A DNA stretch of 64,000 bases from Rhyacichthys aspro (lineage: Eukaryota; Chordata; Actinopteri; Gobiiformes; Rhyacichthyidae). The notes below the pieces were generated by a model. It saw only the letters and a program-made list of their open reading frames with translations, searched no databases and was not told where the DNA came from. The DNA lies in contig CM072163.1 in the NCBI GenBank assembly GCA_036850595.1, forward strand, positions 2,575,833 to 2,639,832, in the 5' to 3' direction. Shown piece after piece: positions 47,661 through 59,645 of the stretch (positions are counted from its first letter, which is position 1; the number at the start of each line of letters is the position of its first letter). Made by a program: the position numbers and the translations under genes.

Positions 47661-49902
47661 CTAGTGGTTTCATTGAATACAGAATGAAAAGGTGAAAATG
47701 TGAATGAAGTGGGTTTCCATGAAGAGATAACATGAGAATAAAGATGTTTGAAGGTCAGAGAAGCACGTTTTAGTTTAGATTATTTCCAAAAGCAGAGAGT
47801 TATGAGAAAAGTTTTAATCTCACCTGGAAACATAGACAGTTTAAAACACAACACACAACACGATCAAATAATGGTACATTTCACTGCTGTTTTTCAAATG
47901 GTCATTTTCTCTTTTTACTTTGCCACAAAAACAGTGACAAGGTGAGACTATAATTCATTTATTTCATTTCAAAAAAGAAAAATGTTGGGTTTTTTTGGTT
48001 TTCTTTGACATTTAAGGAGCGTCCACACATTTTTACTGCTTCCGTATATAATATTTAATGCAATATTTCATGTGAATTAAATCCATTTATGAAAAGAGCA
48101 CTAATGTGTGAGTGTTTTATTCATTAGTTTAAAGGCAACACAATAGAGTCAGTATTGCTGCTGTAATTATCAATCCTTAAAACCATTATCACAGCTTTAG
48201 CAAAATGTCAATGTTTTCTGTGCAAATGAAACACCAAAAAAGCTCCAACATGTGGCTTAAACCAAATTTTGACCCATTTTTTTGTACAAAAGTTGTGAAA
48301 AACCATCTATGGGTCCAACATTTAATCACACTTCATGTTTCTAATGTGTTTAAAAGTTGAAAACCCTTTTGTTTTTCTCTCTGTGTCATCTTTTGAAACC
48401 ACATTTGCAAAACACTGAAGTAATAGGATGATATCTAGAGTGGAGACGTCAATTTAAGATTTTTTTTTTTTATGCATGAATCAGCAATGACTTAAGGCCA
48501 CATTTGATTCTGCGTTCATAATAATACATCCATAAATAGGTATTTGTAGTGGATTATAATGAGGAATAATATAGAATTGGTGCCACGTTACAGTTAGGCT
48601 CCATTACATCCATCTTAGAAACTACTTCTTTCTCTTTTCTCTTTTAACATTTTACAACAAGGCTCCAATTTGCAAGTGCATAAAGGTCAGCAGTTTAACA
48701 AATCTAATAATCTGTTTTAAATTCTACAGTCGGGATCAGTTTTGAAAGGAATGAGTAGAAAATGTTAAAAAAAAAGTATCTTAATGATGTTATTGTGTCA
48801 AATCTCAAAATGAACGCATTAATCTTAAAAAAGCACCTGATTAAAAGTGATACTGAAAGGTTCAAAAATCAAAAACAATTCAGGGTTCCACTATTTCTGT
48901 ATGTATTTCCAGGCTTTTTGAATGACGTTGTAGTATCCACTCCTCGTTGATCTTGCAGCGGCGCTAACGAGCTCATTTGGAGACACCCACCTCGCTGTGA
49001 ATTTGCCAAATTGTAATTAAAAAGTGGGCCTAGAGTGCAGCTCGGAGGAGACCTGTGGACTACCTGGCAACGCAACGTCTGCAGCTTCCAACAAAACAGA
49101 AAACAAGAGCTTTGATAACTTCATTACAGAATATTAGGTACAGCTAGACTCAGATATTTATGGTAACATTTTGTAAATAGAAGACTAACTACACTGTTTC
49201 TGTTTATTTTTATGTGATACTTGATGTTTTGTCACTACGAGCAAAGAAGTAACAGTGGTAATTATTGTTTATCCAGATGAATTTGACTTATTCCCAAAGT
49301 CAAATGACAAAAAAAAAGTGCTACTCTGGTATGTTTTCTTTCTGTAATCAAATAACGTGGACACAAATTAATATTAAAGCGGAATTTAAGAATAAAATTG
49401 AGTTTCCAGCGAAAGAAAAAAGAGAAAAAGAGTGACTTTAAATGCTAATAAACCCGGCTAATTTGCTCAGTAATCATTGACTAATTAATAAATATCAATG
49501 AGAATAAACAAAAGTTACGAGTTGAAAACACTTACTCTGCAACTGCGCTGTCCAAAAGCACTTGAACACATCATAAACTACAATCTTTTAAACATTTTAC
49601 GACACGAACAGAACAAAATAACCATCAACCACCTTAAATCACCTTAAATACGTCTCTTTGTCTCGTGTTTTTCTGTTTAAGTGCGTTACTCTGTGTCTCT
49701 GTCCGACTCTGGAGCATGCTCAGTGCGTCCGACCTTTAACCTGCAGCAGAAATAATCCCAAAATGAACCGCATTGTCCAGGTTTCAGTCCGATTTAGAGA
49801 AATTCAAATGAATGTGTTTAAAGCAGATTATAATCGTACTAAGGCACTATTTCTTCGTCTTGAATTTGAGGAAAAGAAAATCTAATAGTCTCAAGTCTTA
49901 TG
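47661..49902. other. AT-rich gene-free stretch
   Basis: About 48930-49080 is GC-balanced with GCAGCGGCGCTAACGAGCTC and AAATTGTAATTAAAAAGTGGG and may be conserved non-coding DNA. No gene, RNA or known repeat recognised in the rest. Confidence 0.35.
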
Positions 49903-50210
49903 GACCTTATGCAACAATAAATACTCTTTGTCACTACATTTACCAGGAACTGTTTACACAGTAACACCGCTGCACCTTTCATTTTTGGCACATTTCATCC
50001 AGAATAACATTTCATCCAGAATAGCGGTGAATATCTTTGACTTTCCTGTTTATCATCAATACAACATGTTGATGCAGATTCATGGATTGCATATTTATGT
50101 CCAGTTTAATCAATAATGTGTTGTTCTCTGTAGAAAAGCCTCAGTGAGAATTGATTGAATCAAACATTTGAACTGTGTACAATATGTATCACAGCAGCTG
50201 AGGAGAATAC
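49903..50210 (+). repeat. Local duplication, copy 1
   Basis: Matches 51287-51604 (offset 1394 at TATCATCAATACAAC). The right two thirds, from GACTTTCC to CACAGCAGCTGAG, are about 98% identical. The left part matches through ACTCTTTGTCACTACATTTACC and then diverges over about 70 bp. A short frame ending FDFPVYHQYN...VQFNQ is present in both copies but is joined to different upstream frames. Confidence 0.85.
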
Positions 50211-51286
50211 ATGTTATTTTCTTTCTTTCTTTTCTCTTTTTTTGTCTTGTATTTGAGGAAAAAAAATAAAATCTCACAACCTAATAGTATATTGTAATAG
50301 TAATCTTTTTTTATTTTCTGATATATCTACATTTGCAATAAAATATTAATACTCTGTGCAATATTAGACATTTTTTGTAAACACTTTCATCCAAACACAG
50401 ACACAGTTTTTAGCCCAGATATTTTTAAAAGTAGCATCCAAAGTAAATATTTTAAGGTAAATAAATAAAAAAGTGCAGTAGAGTTGATATTACTGCTCTG
50501 GGTTTTCAGAATGATCATGATTATTATTTAGAGTTTTCATCACTTTCATCACATCACCAAGAAAGAACAAATCTGTCATTTTTCCCTCAGTATTTTGTGT
50601 TACTTTATAAAACAAACATGATATTAAGCGTCTCTAGTGTGGCTTTTGATCATACAACACCACAGTAGAGTCTAAAAACACTGCTAACGTGATCTATTTG
50701 TTGGAGCAGTGTAGAGCTTCCGGACCGTTCTCGGCGTGAGTGTAAACAGCCGAGCGTCTGCGGAGGGCGTGAAGGTAAACTGATCGATACTTGGCTGAGC
50801 TCTGACTCTACTGTAAGTCTATAACCCCAGTGTTATGGACCTAAAACTCCCAGCTCTGTAAATCTGGAAGCACTCCCATCTGTCACTGTCTCTGCGTCAG
50901 ACACGAGTCCTGACTCACCGCCGACAACAGACACAAATATCACAGTCTTTGACATTTACTCTGCCAAAACAAAGGAATAAGAAGACAGAAAATACATCAT
51001 TCTGCTGCTTCTAAACTAAATGAATGATGTTTAGGAGTTTTTCAATAAGGTGCTTGATCAGTATGATTAGATTTGAGTCACATTTGCATAAAAAATACTC
51101 ATAAATGTTAGCATTTTTAGTGTCTCTTGCTACTTTTCTGTAGGATTCAGGTTTAGGATCTAATTAAAGGTGCTCATCTTGATCAGTTTTGATAGAAGTG
51201 TATAAAAATGGTCCTGGAATCACCCAAAGCAGCTCTGTTGAAGCCTCCGTGTGGTCCCTTCGGAGAAATGTGTTTTGGGCAATCAA
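50211..51286. other. Spacer between duplicated segments
   Basis: AT-rich with a GC-balanced part at 50700-50900. No terminal repeats, frame or RNA gene to suggest that the flanking duplicates are the long terminal repeats of an element. Confidence 0.35.
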
Positions 51287-51604
51287 TGGTCCTTTTGCAA
51301 CAACAAATAATACTCTTTGTCACTACATTTACCAATAACTGTTTACACAGAAACACCACTGCGCTCACATTGGCTCTGACTTGTTTTTTCCTTTTATTTT
51401 TTTGTACTTTTCACCCAGTGGAGTGTATCTTCGACTTTCCAGTTTATCATCAATACAACATGTTGATGCAGATTCATGGATTGCATATTTATGTCCAGTT
51501 TAATCAATAATGTGTTGTTCTCTGTAGAAAAGCCTCAGTGAGAATTGATCGAATCAAACATTTGAACTGTGTACAATATGTATCACAGCAGCTGAGCAGA
51601 ATAC
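51287..51604 (+). repeat. Local duplication, copy 2
   Basis: The partner of the segment at 49903. Within the shared 81-base frame the two differences (TTT/TTC and CCT/CCA) are both silent, but the upstream frames differ and no splice acceptor is convincing. Confidence 0.85.
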
Positions 51605-52618
51605 AGAATACAGAAATCACACTTTGACTGGAGATAATAGTACAGGGAGTTAAATCTGTGACCAGTTACACACGTTTAGAGGAAGACCTTGACAATAATA
51701 AAACAAATACAGCAGTCTGTGCAAAAGTGTGAAAGGGAAAATTGTGATTTGGCCAAAAAAACTCCAAACAAATTGAAAAAATACACATAGCAACACTCCC
51801 AGTAACAGTATGTTTATGTCAATCAGCGATCACGTCCCTTTAATTGAATTTATACAGCATTTCTTTGTTTTCTAGTGGCATGATTTGGTGTTAATAGCAG
51901 ACTGTTGGACACAATGCCATCAAGAAATACTAAGGACATGTTTTAAGACCCTGTTTTAGTGAAAACTCCGGGAAATAGAGAAAACTTTTGGAGTTTTGAA
52001 GGCTCTGTGTGACTTTCTTCCTCAAACTGAGCTAAATAGAACTTCTAACTTGAGCCTGAGAAGGATAAACATGGAAATTAATGGTAAATCTCTACCTATG
52101 GCAATTATATACTGATAAATGTTTAAAGAATCTCTCAAACACAGCTCGGTCTAACCCACACTGAGCTGATTTCTGCCCAAAAACACACCCAGGCGCTGCT
52201 CCGTGTCTGTCTAGTGTCGTATCGTGAGCCGTGCGCTAAAGGCTAACCCCTCGCGGCGCTCAGGAAAGCTAAAACAACCTTTTTTGTCGATATGAAGAAT
52301 TCATTTCCTAATAGGCTCCACGTCGTGTAATATTGATGGATGTGTGGGCCCGGTTTGTGAGTCCGGAGTCCCACAGGTGAGCAGCGGGTTAAGGCAGCAC
52401 GAATGCCTGGGAGCTGGCCCGAGGCTGATGGGAAGAAGAGGCCGGCCACCTGCCCCGACTGATCCAGGAGCAGCCGGGGACGACAACACCTGACAACACT
52501 CCGGTTTGGGTAAGATTATACTCGCCTCGTAAAAAGCGAGGACGCATCAGAGGCGGATTTACAACACGACGGGCCCCGCTCCTCAAACACTTCACAACGA
52601 GGACGGAAACTTTTAGAC
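51605..52618. other. Gene-free stretch with GC-rich 3' half
   Basis: About 52140-52610 is GC/CpG-rich (CCCTCGCGGCGCTC, GAAGAGGCCGGCCACC). Three overlapping minus-strand frames occur there, none with a recognised domain. Confidence 0.35.
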
Positions 52619-53308
52619 GGACTCAAAGAAGTGAGAGGCCGCGATAGTTAATAAGAATCCTGTCAGAGGACGAAGGAGAGATTCATTTGGGAACAGGTTT
52701 TACTCAGATTTGACAGAGAAGACTCAGAGAAGTTTTAGTTGGATTTGAACAGGATTTAGTTGGATTTGAACAGGTTTTAGATGGATTTAAACAGGTTTTA
52801 GTTAGATTTGAACAGGACTTTTGTGGATTGGAACAGGATTTAGGTGGATTGGAAAAGATTTCAATTGGATTTGAACAGGTTTTAGTCAGATTTGAAAAGA
52901 TTTTAATTGGATTTGAACAGGTTTTAGTCGGATTTGAAAATATTTTAATTGGATTTGAACAGGTTTTAGTTGGATTTGAACAGGTTTTAGTTAGATTTGA
53001 ACAGGTTTTAGTTAGATTTGAACAACTTTTAGTTGGATTTGAACAGGTGTTAGTTAGATTTGAACAGGTTTTACTCGGATTTGAACAGCTTTTAGTTGGA
53101 TTTGAACAGGTTTTACTCGGATTTGAACAGCTTTTAGTTAGATTTGAACAGGTTTTAGTCGGATTTGAACAAGTTTTAGTTGGATTTGAACAGCTTTTAG
53201 TTGGATTTGAACATGATTTAGTTGGATTTGAACAGGATTTAGATGGATTTGAACAGGATTTAATTGGATTTAAACAAGTTTTAGTTGGATTTGAACAGCT
53301 TTTATTCT
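52619..53308 (-). mobile_element. Array-bearing hAT-like element, right end lost
   Basis: The left end GGACTCAAAGAAGTGAGAGG and GCGATAGTTAATAAG is a diverged copy of the AAACTCAAAGTGGTGAGGGG terminus. A minus-orientation array of about 27 units follows (52730-53305). Both strands are open across the array, repeating FEQVLVG or its inverse CSNPTKS; this is a by-product of the 21-bp period. The array ends where a family M fragment starts. Confidence 0.82.
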
Positions 53309-53475
53309 GAAGTGAGCTGTGATTGGACAAAATCCTGCTGTGGACTGATCATTCTCATCTATTAAAATCCTTCATTATAAAGACTAGATCACGTCTTAAG
53401 GTCTCATTTTTTCAGATGATTCCTGTTACAATAAACTTTAGGAAATTACACTGAAAAACTAAATGCAACAGTAAA
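53309..53475 (+). mobile_element. Family M second-subfamily fragment (plus)
   Basis: CTGAAGTGAGCTGTGATTGG, AGACTAGATCACGTCTTAAGG and TTACACTGAAAAACTAAATG match the inverted copies at 30.6 and 54.1 kb. The half carrying the GGAGCGCTCC core is missing and is replaced by the array. Confidence 0.75.
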
Positions 53476-54068
53476 TAAATTGTGTAAAAAGGGTCTGAAA
53501 TCCCATCCTTTCACTCATATGATATAAATTCTGGTAAAATAAATAAAATAAAATAATAAAACCTGAACACGTCGAGATGTTTGGACAGGTTTAAGGCTCA
53601 GAGAAACATTTAGAGTCATGTTCATATCAAACCTTTGGACACGGGAAATTATTACTTTAAATGAAAACGACGACAGGAAAACCGTCAAAACACTCCCTTC
53701 TTCCATTAAGACACCCTCCTGTTGCATTCTGGGTAGATGCCGGTGCGACGTAAAGGGGCGGACGCCATCTTCTCCAATCATCTGTGCAATCAGACGCCCG
53801 CTCAGACCCTGACAGTGACAAATATGGCTTTTAATGTCCCGCTGCTCCGTGTTAATTGCGTTTCTGAGCAATTTGGACGAGCGTCACGCAGAGAAACCGT
53901 CGGCGTAACAATTAACGGCAGCGGCGGCGGCTCGGTCGACCGCGCCGCAGACGTCGGGAGGTAACACGGGAAGGTCTGACATCGACGGAATCTGGGATGA
54001 AAATCTAGTCCTGGTTGAAGGTTTTTATCAGATCTACACTGCTTTTTAGAACATTTTTTCCCTGTTGC
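53476..54068. other. Gene-free stretch with CpG-rich block
   Basis: About 53690-53970 is CpG-rich (GGTGCGACGTAAAGGGGCGG, GGCAGCGGCGGCGGCTCGG). A plus-strand frame of 75 codons across it is arginine/glycine-rich and not recognised. CpG island or conserved element are both possible. Confidence 0.35.
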
Positions 54069-54540
54069 GTTTAGTTTTTCAGTGTAATCTCCTAAAGTTT
54101 ATTGTAACAGGAATCATCTGAAAAAATGAGACCTTAAGACATGATCTAGTCTTTATAATTAAGGATTTTAATAGATGAGAATAATATTTTAACCAATCAC
54201 AGCTCACTTCAGGTAAAAAGGAGCGCTCCCATTGGTCGACACTGACGTCAACAACGAAGGAACAAGGAAATAAACCAAGGAAATGGGTTATTCTGTTGGA
54301 AATACGTCTTATTTTACAGAGAAACAGCTCAAAAAAGATAAAAATAGAGAAAATGGGAGCAAATTAAACCTGGATAAACCAAAGATAAAAAGATAAAAGT
54401 TTCAGGTCAGCTCTAAACTTTGATTTAATAAATGTATTAATATTGTGTGGTGGAAAATTGGTCCAGTTTTACCTTTTTTTAAATAAAAGAAGCAGGAAAA
54501 GTTAGTCTGAGACCGGGACGAAAAAACTAAATCAGCTTCT
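54069..54540 (-). mobile_element. Family M, second subfamily, near-complete (minus)
   Basis: Closely similar to 30641-31120 along its length, including ATGAGACCTTAAGACATG, the core GGAGCGCTCCCATTGGTCGA and AACCAAGGAAATGGG. Its last part, CTGAGACCGGGACG, matches the classic subfamily end. Confidence 0.78.
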
Positions 54541-55484
54541 GGAGTTTTAACTTAATGTCTTTACTTTAATACATAATAAACACTTTTTTGCACAGTATCC
54601 TCTTTTTGTCAAAGCTCTGAGCCAGTTCTAACAATTATGACTCAAAGGTTTGTCTTTTACTTTATCACAAAGCAGCACCTGGTGTGTAGCTTTCATTTAA
54701 ATGAGAAACTGAAGAAAATATAGTTTAGATAACGATTTATTGTAAAAAGACAGTGTTGACTTTTGTTGAAAGCTAATATTAACTCTGACTAAAAGTATTA
54801 AATATTCCCAGTAACTGCTGTGTGAAATTGGATTAAATTTAACAACTTTTTTTGGCTGAAAACAAATGAACAATACCTTTAGGCTGGAAAATATCTATTG
54901 TTGTGTTTTTCAACTAATATAATTCTGCTAAAATGAAAAGAGAATCTCATCACTGTTCCTGCTGGATTTATTCACTGAAATGAAAAAGTATTTAGAAGAT
55001 TAAAACGTATTAACTTCTGCAAAAGTCTTTGTTTGCTTCAAGGTTTAACTTCTGAAAACTTTCTGCTCCAAAAAAATAAAAGAACTTCTGGAATAATGCA
55101 GCATCCACAGAAGAATAAAGTGTTTTTATTCTGTGATGGATCAGCTGTGTCACAAAAGTCTGATCTAATGACTTTACTTTTCACAGTTACACAGTTTGAG
55201 GAATGATTTCTGCAGGATTTATATGAAGAATGCAGCTGGATGCTTGCGCCATATGCTCCACAATCTCTTCTCATCAAACTTCTGCTGCAAATTCACACAG
55301 CGCTTCCTGGAAAACATGGAAAAATACTCAAAATCAGTCCAGAGTTGTTGTTTTTTTGTGTGTGTGTGTGTTTATGATCCTCTAACGAGCCTCTAAATCT
55401 CTGTATCTTGACTGATTTTTGAACTCAAAGTCAATTTTACGTAAAGAAGCAACATGTTATTCATTATTCTACATTTTATTAAAG
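54541..55484. other. AT-rich gene-free stretch
   Basis: Nothing recognised apart from a short GT dinucleotide run at 55357-55370. Confidence 0.4.
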
Positions 55485-55883
55485 CAGAGTGGCTCTCAAA
55501 CTGTGCTACTTTGGCTTTTTTGAGTGGTGTTCAAGGACCCTCAGACGTTTTATTTTTCAGATTGAAATGAAAAACTAACCCGAGCTGCACGATAAATAAT
55601 CTATTTTATCTTGTCCAAATAAAAAACAACTACTTTTAATTAATTAAAGCTAAAAAAAAGGTTCAGATCTAATGTTGTCAAACTAAATCCATTTAGAACC
55701 TGTTTAAGTCCAACTAAAATCAATAAAAACATTTGAAAGACCAACTTAAACAACATAAAATCGAACTAAAACTGCCTTAGACCTGTTCAAGTCCAACAAA
55801 AAGCACTTAAACTGTATTTAAACTGAACGCAACTCACTTTAAACCAGTTTATGTCCAGAATCATTACTGTATTTGTAGAGAAA
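55485..55883 (+). mobile_element. Older hAT-like repeat with empty insertion site
   Basis: The left end CAGAGTGGCTCTCAAAC resembles a common hAT terminus. From 55665 it parallels the flanks of the element at 23413-24019. The target CCTTAGAC at 55775-55782 is uninterrupted here. The right terminus is lost after GTATTTGTAGAGAAAC. Confidence 0.65.
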
Positions 55884-58800
55884 CTAAGCTTAGAGATGTA
55901 CGTAATCTCTCTCTTTTAGATCAAAATGAAGGATTACGAGGAAGGAATAAACGTTTTAAACTACGACAGTCCTGTTTTATGTTCCTTTCGTGTCATTGAC
56001 AGGTCACAACAGTCTCATATTTACAGAACTATTAAACTATTCGTCTGATTTTAGCAAAGGCACAAGACCTCAATCTGCTTTTGTTGATATTTTGTACAAA
56101 TCATAACAGTCGTTTTTGTTTTTGTGGGGATTTTGTCACTGAACTCTAGCGTTTTAGGGTAAGCTTTCAACTTTATTTTGATGCAGTTGGTTTAGTATTT
56201 TGACCTGATTCATTACAGAATTGCTATTTTCCAATGAACTTAACTGTTTTGGACACAATTCAAAAAAAAAAAAAAAAAAAAGATTCCTATAAAAACGAAA
56301 TTTAACACAATATCTTTTCAATGTTAGTGTTGATGCATTATATTTTGGGTTTGTTTTGTTACCATTTATTGCTGTAATCCATCACCAGTTACAATTTCCT
56401 GGAAAAGTCCTGAAAAAAATGACCCTAAAAAAAATAGTTTGACCCGAAACGTCAGATTTAAAACATATTTTAGATGTTTTTCTTAAATTGTTTTGTACTT
56501 TATTTCAAATCGATCTTCTCAGAGCTCTGTTGTCTCTCATGCCTCACTGCTCACTCCAATCACTAGGGGGCAACCTCATTCTTTTAAAACTCCCTGGAAG
56601 TCAACACAAAGTGAGAGCCAAAGCATTGGGAACTAATTAAAAGAGTTTGGAGACTTGTTGAGACTCATTTGTAGGTATTTATGTGCATTTTAGTGAGACT
56701 CTACTCTCTTCAAACAAGTCAAAGGAGATATTACTGAGTCTCTGTTGAATAAATACAGATGAAGAAGAGGCTCAGGTATGATTTCTATTGGTTATTCTGT
56801 TAATCCTTTCAGAAAGTACATGGAAGATGATCACAAATGTAGTTAACAGTGATATTTTAGGGTCTATATTTAAAATGAGGCCTGCAAATCATAAATATTT
56901 AGACTTATGATGCTTTAAGATAAAAAACTAATGCATTTTCTTTTAAAAACAGCACTTTTTAGTTGAAATAATATCAGGGAATTATGACGATGATAGAGTT
57001 GGTGCCACAGGACTGAGGTTGAACTGCTTTTAGGCACAAAACAGGAGCGTTCATTGTTGTTTGTTGTTTCCATTACTTCAGCGTACAGCAATAAAACAGT
57101 ACAATAAATAAACTGTCTACATTTCCAATCCTAATTCCTCAAATGTGTAGAGTGAATGTGGCATAAACACAGTAAAAGTTATACATTGAACAAAAATTAT
57201 GCATTTGAAGTAATAAATAAGTATAAATATCCATCTGAAGAAAAATGCAAATCAATGAAAGTGTGTTTTTTGTTTATTTTTATATTTCATGACTTATTAT
57301 GTTCCTTTTTTAGCTCGTGCTTCTGGATTTCACAAACACAAAAATCCATCTTGAACTGCTCCAGGCCTTTCCTCTCGAACCGTTGGACTTGTTTTAGGTT
57401 TAAGGACGAAGCAGCTGATGCTCTGGTTTTATGTTTGCTTTTTTGTTTGTTTTTTCTAAGTCTGAGACCACGAATGGAAATTAGCATTGTGCTAAATCCG
57501 GCGTATTTACAAGAATTTGCATTATTCGTTTATAAATATGGACCGTCCTATTTAATTCATGAATAAATGAAATGAAATGAAGATTTTACTTGGTTAATTC
57601 TCCACTTGGCCAATAAACTATGCTTAAAATAGCTTTAAATTACGCTAAAGACCCTTGTATCTTGGATCTCAAACCCAAATATTCAGTATCAGTGGGATGT
57701 TTGTATCGTTACTGAGTTGATTTTGGACTAAAAGAGGTAAATACTGTGGCAGAAACTCACACTGGGTCACTGTAAACTCATAATATTTACCTAAAACCAG
57801 TTCAGTATCAAACCAAATGTGTGCAGAGACAACCTTGAGGCGTGATGGACTAAAATAAGATTCAAATTCCCAGACAAACTCATTTTATTGTCATTTTTGT
57901 GGCTGAAAAACTACTCAAATTGTTCAGTTTTCCAAGATTATCGTCGGGAAGCTGCGTTTTATTCTTATCCGGGAGTAGACTGAGCTCGAACTGAAACGAA
58001 AGAGAAAACGGAGACGGAAGAAGAGTCAAGACAAACAAAGAAATACAGGGAATGAGAAAACAAAGGTGGTAAGAGAAAGAACGGTCGGTGAGTGCAGGAT
58101 TCATGGAGTGAGAACGCTCAGTTTGTCTCAGGTTATAAGCACAACGATATATCTCTCAGAAAACGAGGGAGAAAACAGCTCACGAGAGGAAGGAAGATAC
58201 GTAGAAGACAAATAGAGCGATAATCCGACATGCAGCACCTGTAAAAACGGACGAGGGATAAAAAATAAAATAAAAAAAAACGCCGGCAGCAGCGAAAAAA
58301 GGAAGAAAAGAAGAAAGCCGAGATGGAGAGAGTAGATTACTTTGCTCTCTTCTGTGCTATTCTTCATTTTAAGCAGCTTGTTGACCTTTCCAGTCGAGCC
58401 TGTAGGTGTAGTTCACATTCTGCTGCACTGCCTCCAGTAATTTAGGAGCATGCACCGGCAGAGCAAGAGAAGGACGGAAAAAGAGAAAGAGGAGGGAATA
58501 TATGGACTGTATGCAAAAGTGGACTTTAATGTTACGTTTTTGGGTGAGTCTACGAGCCACAAGTTTGATATTGAGGATCAGCGATGTTAAAATGACAGGA
58601 TAATTCAAAAAAGAGACAGATATTGTGAATTATAAAGCACAAAAAGACTGTTTTATGAGAAACAGGTAACGCTAATGACACTAGTGGCCACTTACGGTAC
58701 TGCAGTAACTTCAAAAACACTTGCAACACATATTTTGTCCAATTCTTTTACTGTTTATGCAAAATGTTTGGTATTTACATTGATTATGCAAATGCAAAGG

Positions 58801-59407
58801 TGTATGTAACTTTATTATAACACACTCAAAGTACAGATTAAAAAACATACTTAGCAAAAGAAAACTAGCGCAAACAAATGAGTCTGATATTCGTAAGATG
58901 CTTTTTTTTTTTGTATTGGACCTTCATCTTTTCTGTTGAAAAGAAACTATTGTCATCATAGTGTAACCTGTCCTTCTCTAAACAGTAATAATGACAATAT
59001 TTCTTTAAAGGGAGTCTCCATTTCATGATTAAATCTGTAAATAAACATCATTTCAGCTTGTAACCATTGATGTATTAGTACTAGATGTTGGACAACCCAG
59101 ATTTTCCAAATAGACTTCAATAAAAAAATAAAAAACTAGACTTATTAGACTCTAATAGTGTTGGATACTGTGCTGTTTATGCTCACGTTGCCAAACTTTC
59201 ATCAAAAACATATTAAAAACAAACTGGATTAACATGGATTTAATAATATGACTGAATTTTACTACAAAAAAGAACAGAAAGCACATTTTTGTCAGTCTAG
59301 ATACACATTATTATACACTAACTATATATTACATAGTTATTATTCAGTATAGATCAGGCAGTTACACTTGTTATTACTGATCACAGCAAGTTTATAAAGC
59401 GTTAATT
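55884..59407. other. AT-rich gene-free stretch
   Basis: Contains an A20 run at 56262-56281. The plus-strand frame at 57156-57566 (136 codons) is hydrophobic and T-rich, and overlaps a shorter minus-strand frame; it is not accepted. About 57950-58370 is purine-rich on the plus strand (GAAAGAGAAAACGGAGACGG, GAGGAAGGAAG), which leaves the minus strand open by composition. Confidence 0.35.
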
Positions 59408-59645
59408 CAGTGATTTCAAACTCAAAATGGTGAGGTTTTACAGTGTTTTTATGCAAGATTTCACTTTTCATTTCAGTCTTTATCTTTATTATTATTTTTA
59501 ACACTAATTTCCTCCATTTTTACGTCATTTTAAGCATCATTTCACGGATGTATCTCTATTTGTGCCACTTTGGCCTCATTTTAAGCACCATTTTGGTCCA
59601 TTTTTACACATCTTTAGAATAGTTTAGTGCCTTTTGTCTCTGTTT
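59408..59645 (+). mobile_element. Array-less copy of the hAT-like family
   Basis: Begins CAGTGATTTCAAACTC then AAAATGGTGAGG, followed by CATTTCAGTCTTTATC and ACACTAATTTCCTCC as in the array-bearing copies. Where those enter the array, this copy continues with GTGCCACTTTGGCCTC and AGAATAGTTTAGTGCC, the non-array sequence of the copies at 434-590 and 1012-1170. The right end is not recognisable. Confidence 0.65.

Noticed and set aside
49903..51604. Paired duplicates as long terminal repeats of a retroelement
   Set aside because: No primer-binding site, polypurine tract, coding frame or target duplication between or beside the copies; the left parts of the copies also diverge.
52704..53330. Frames of 160 and 208 codons on opposite strands (FEQVLVG and CSNPTKS repeats)
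   Set aside because: Translation of the 21-bp minisatellite; identical peptides arise at the other arrays.
57156..57566. 136-codon plus-strand hydrophobic frame
   Set aside because: Hydrophobicity follows from T-rich DNA; no family resemblance and an overlapping opposite frame.
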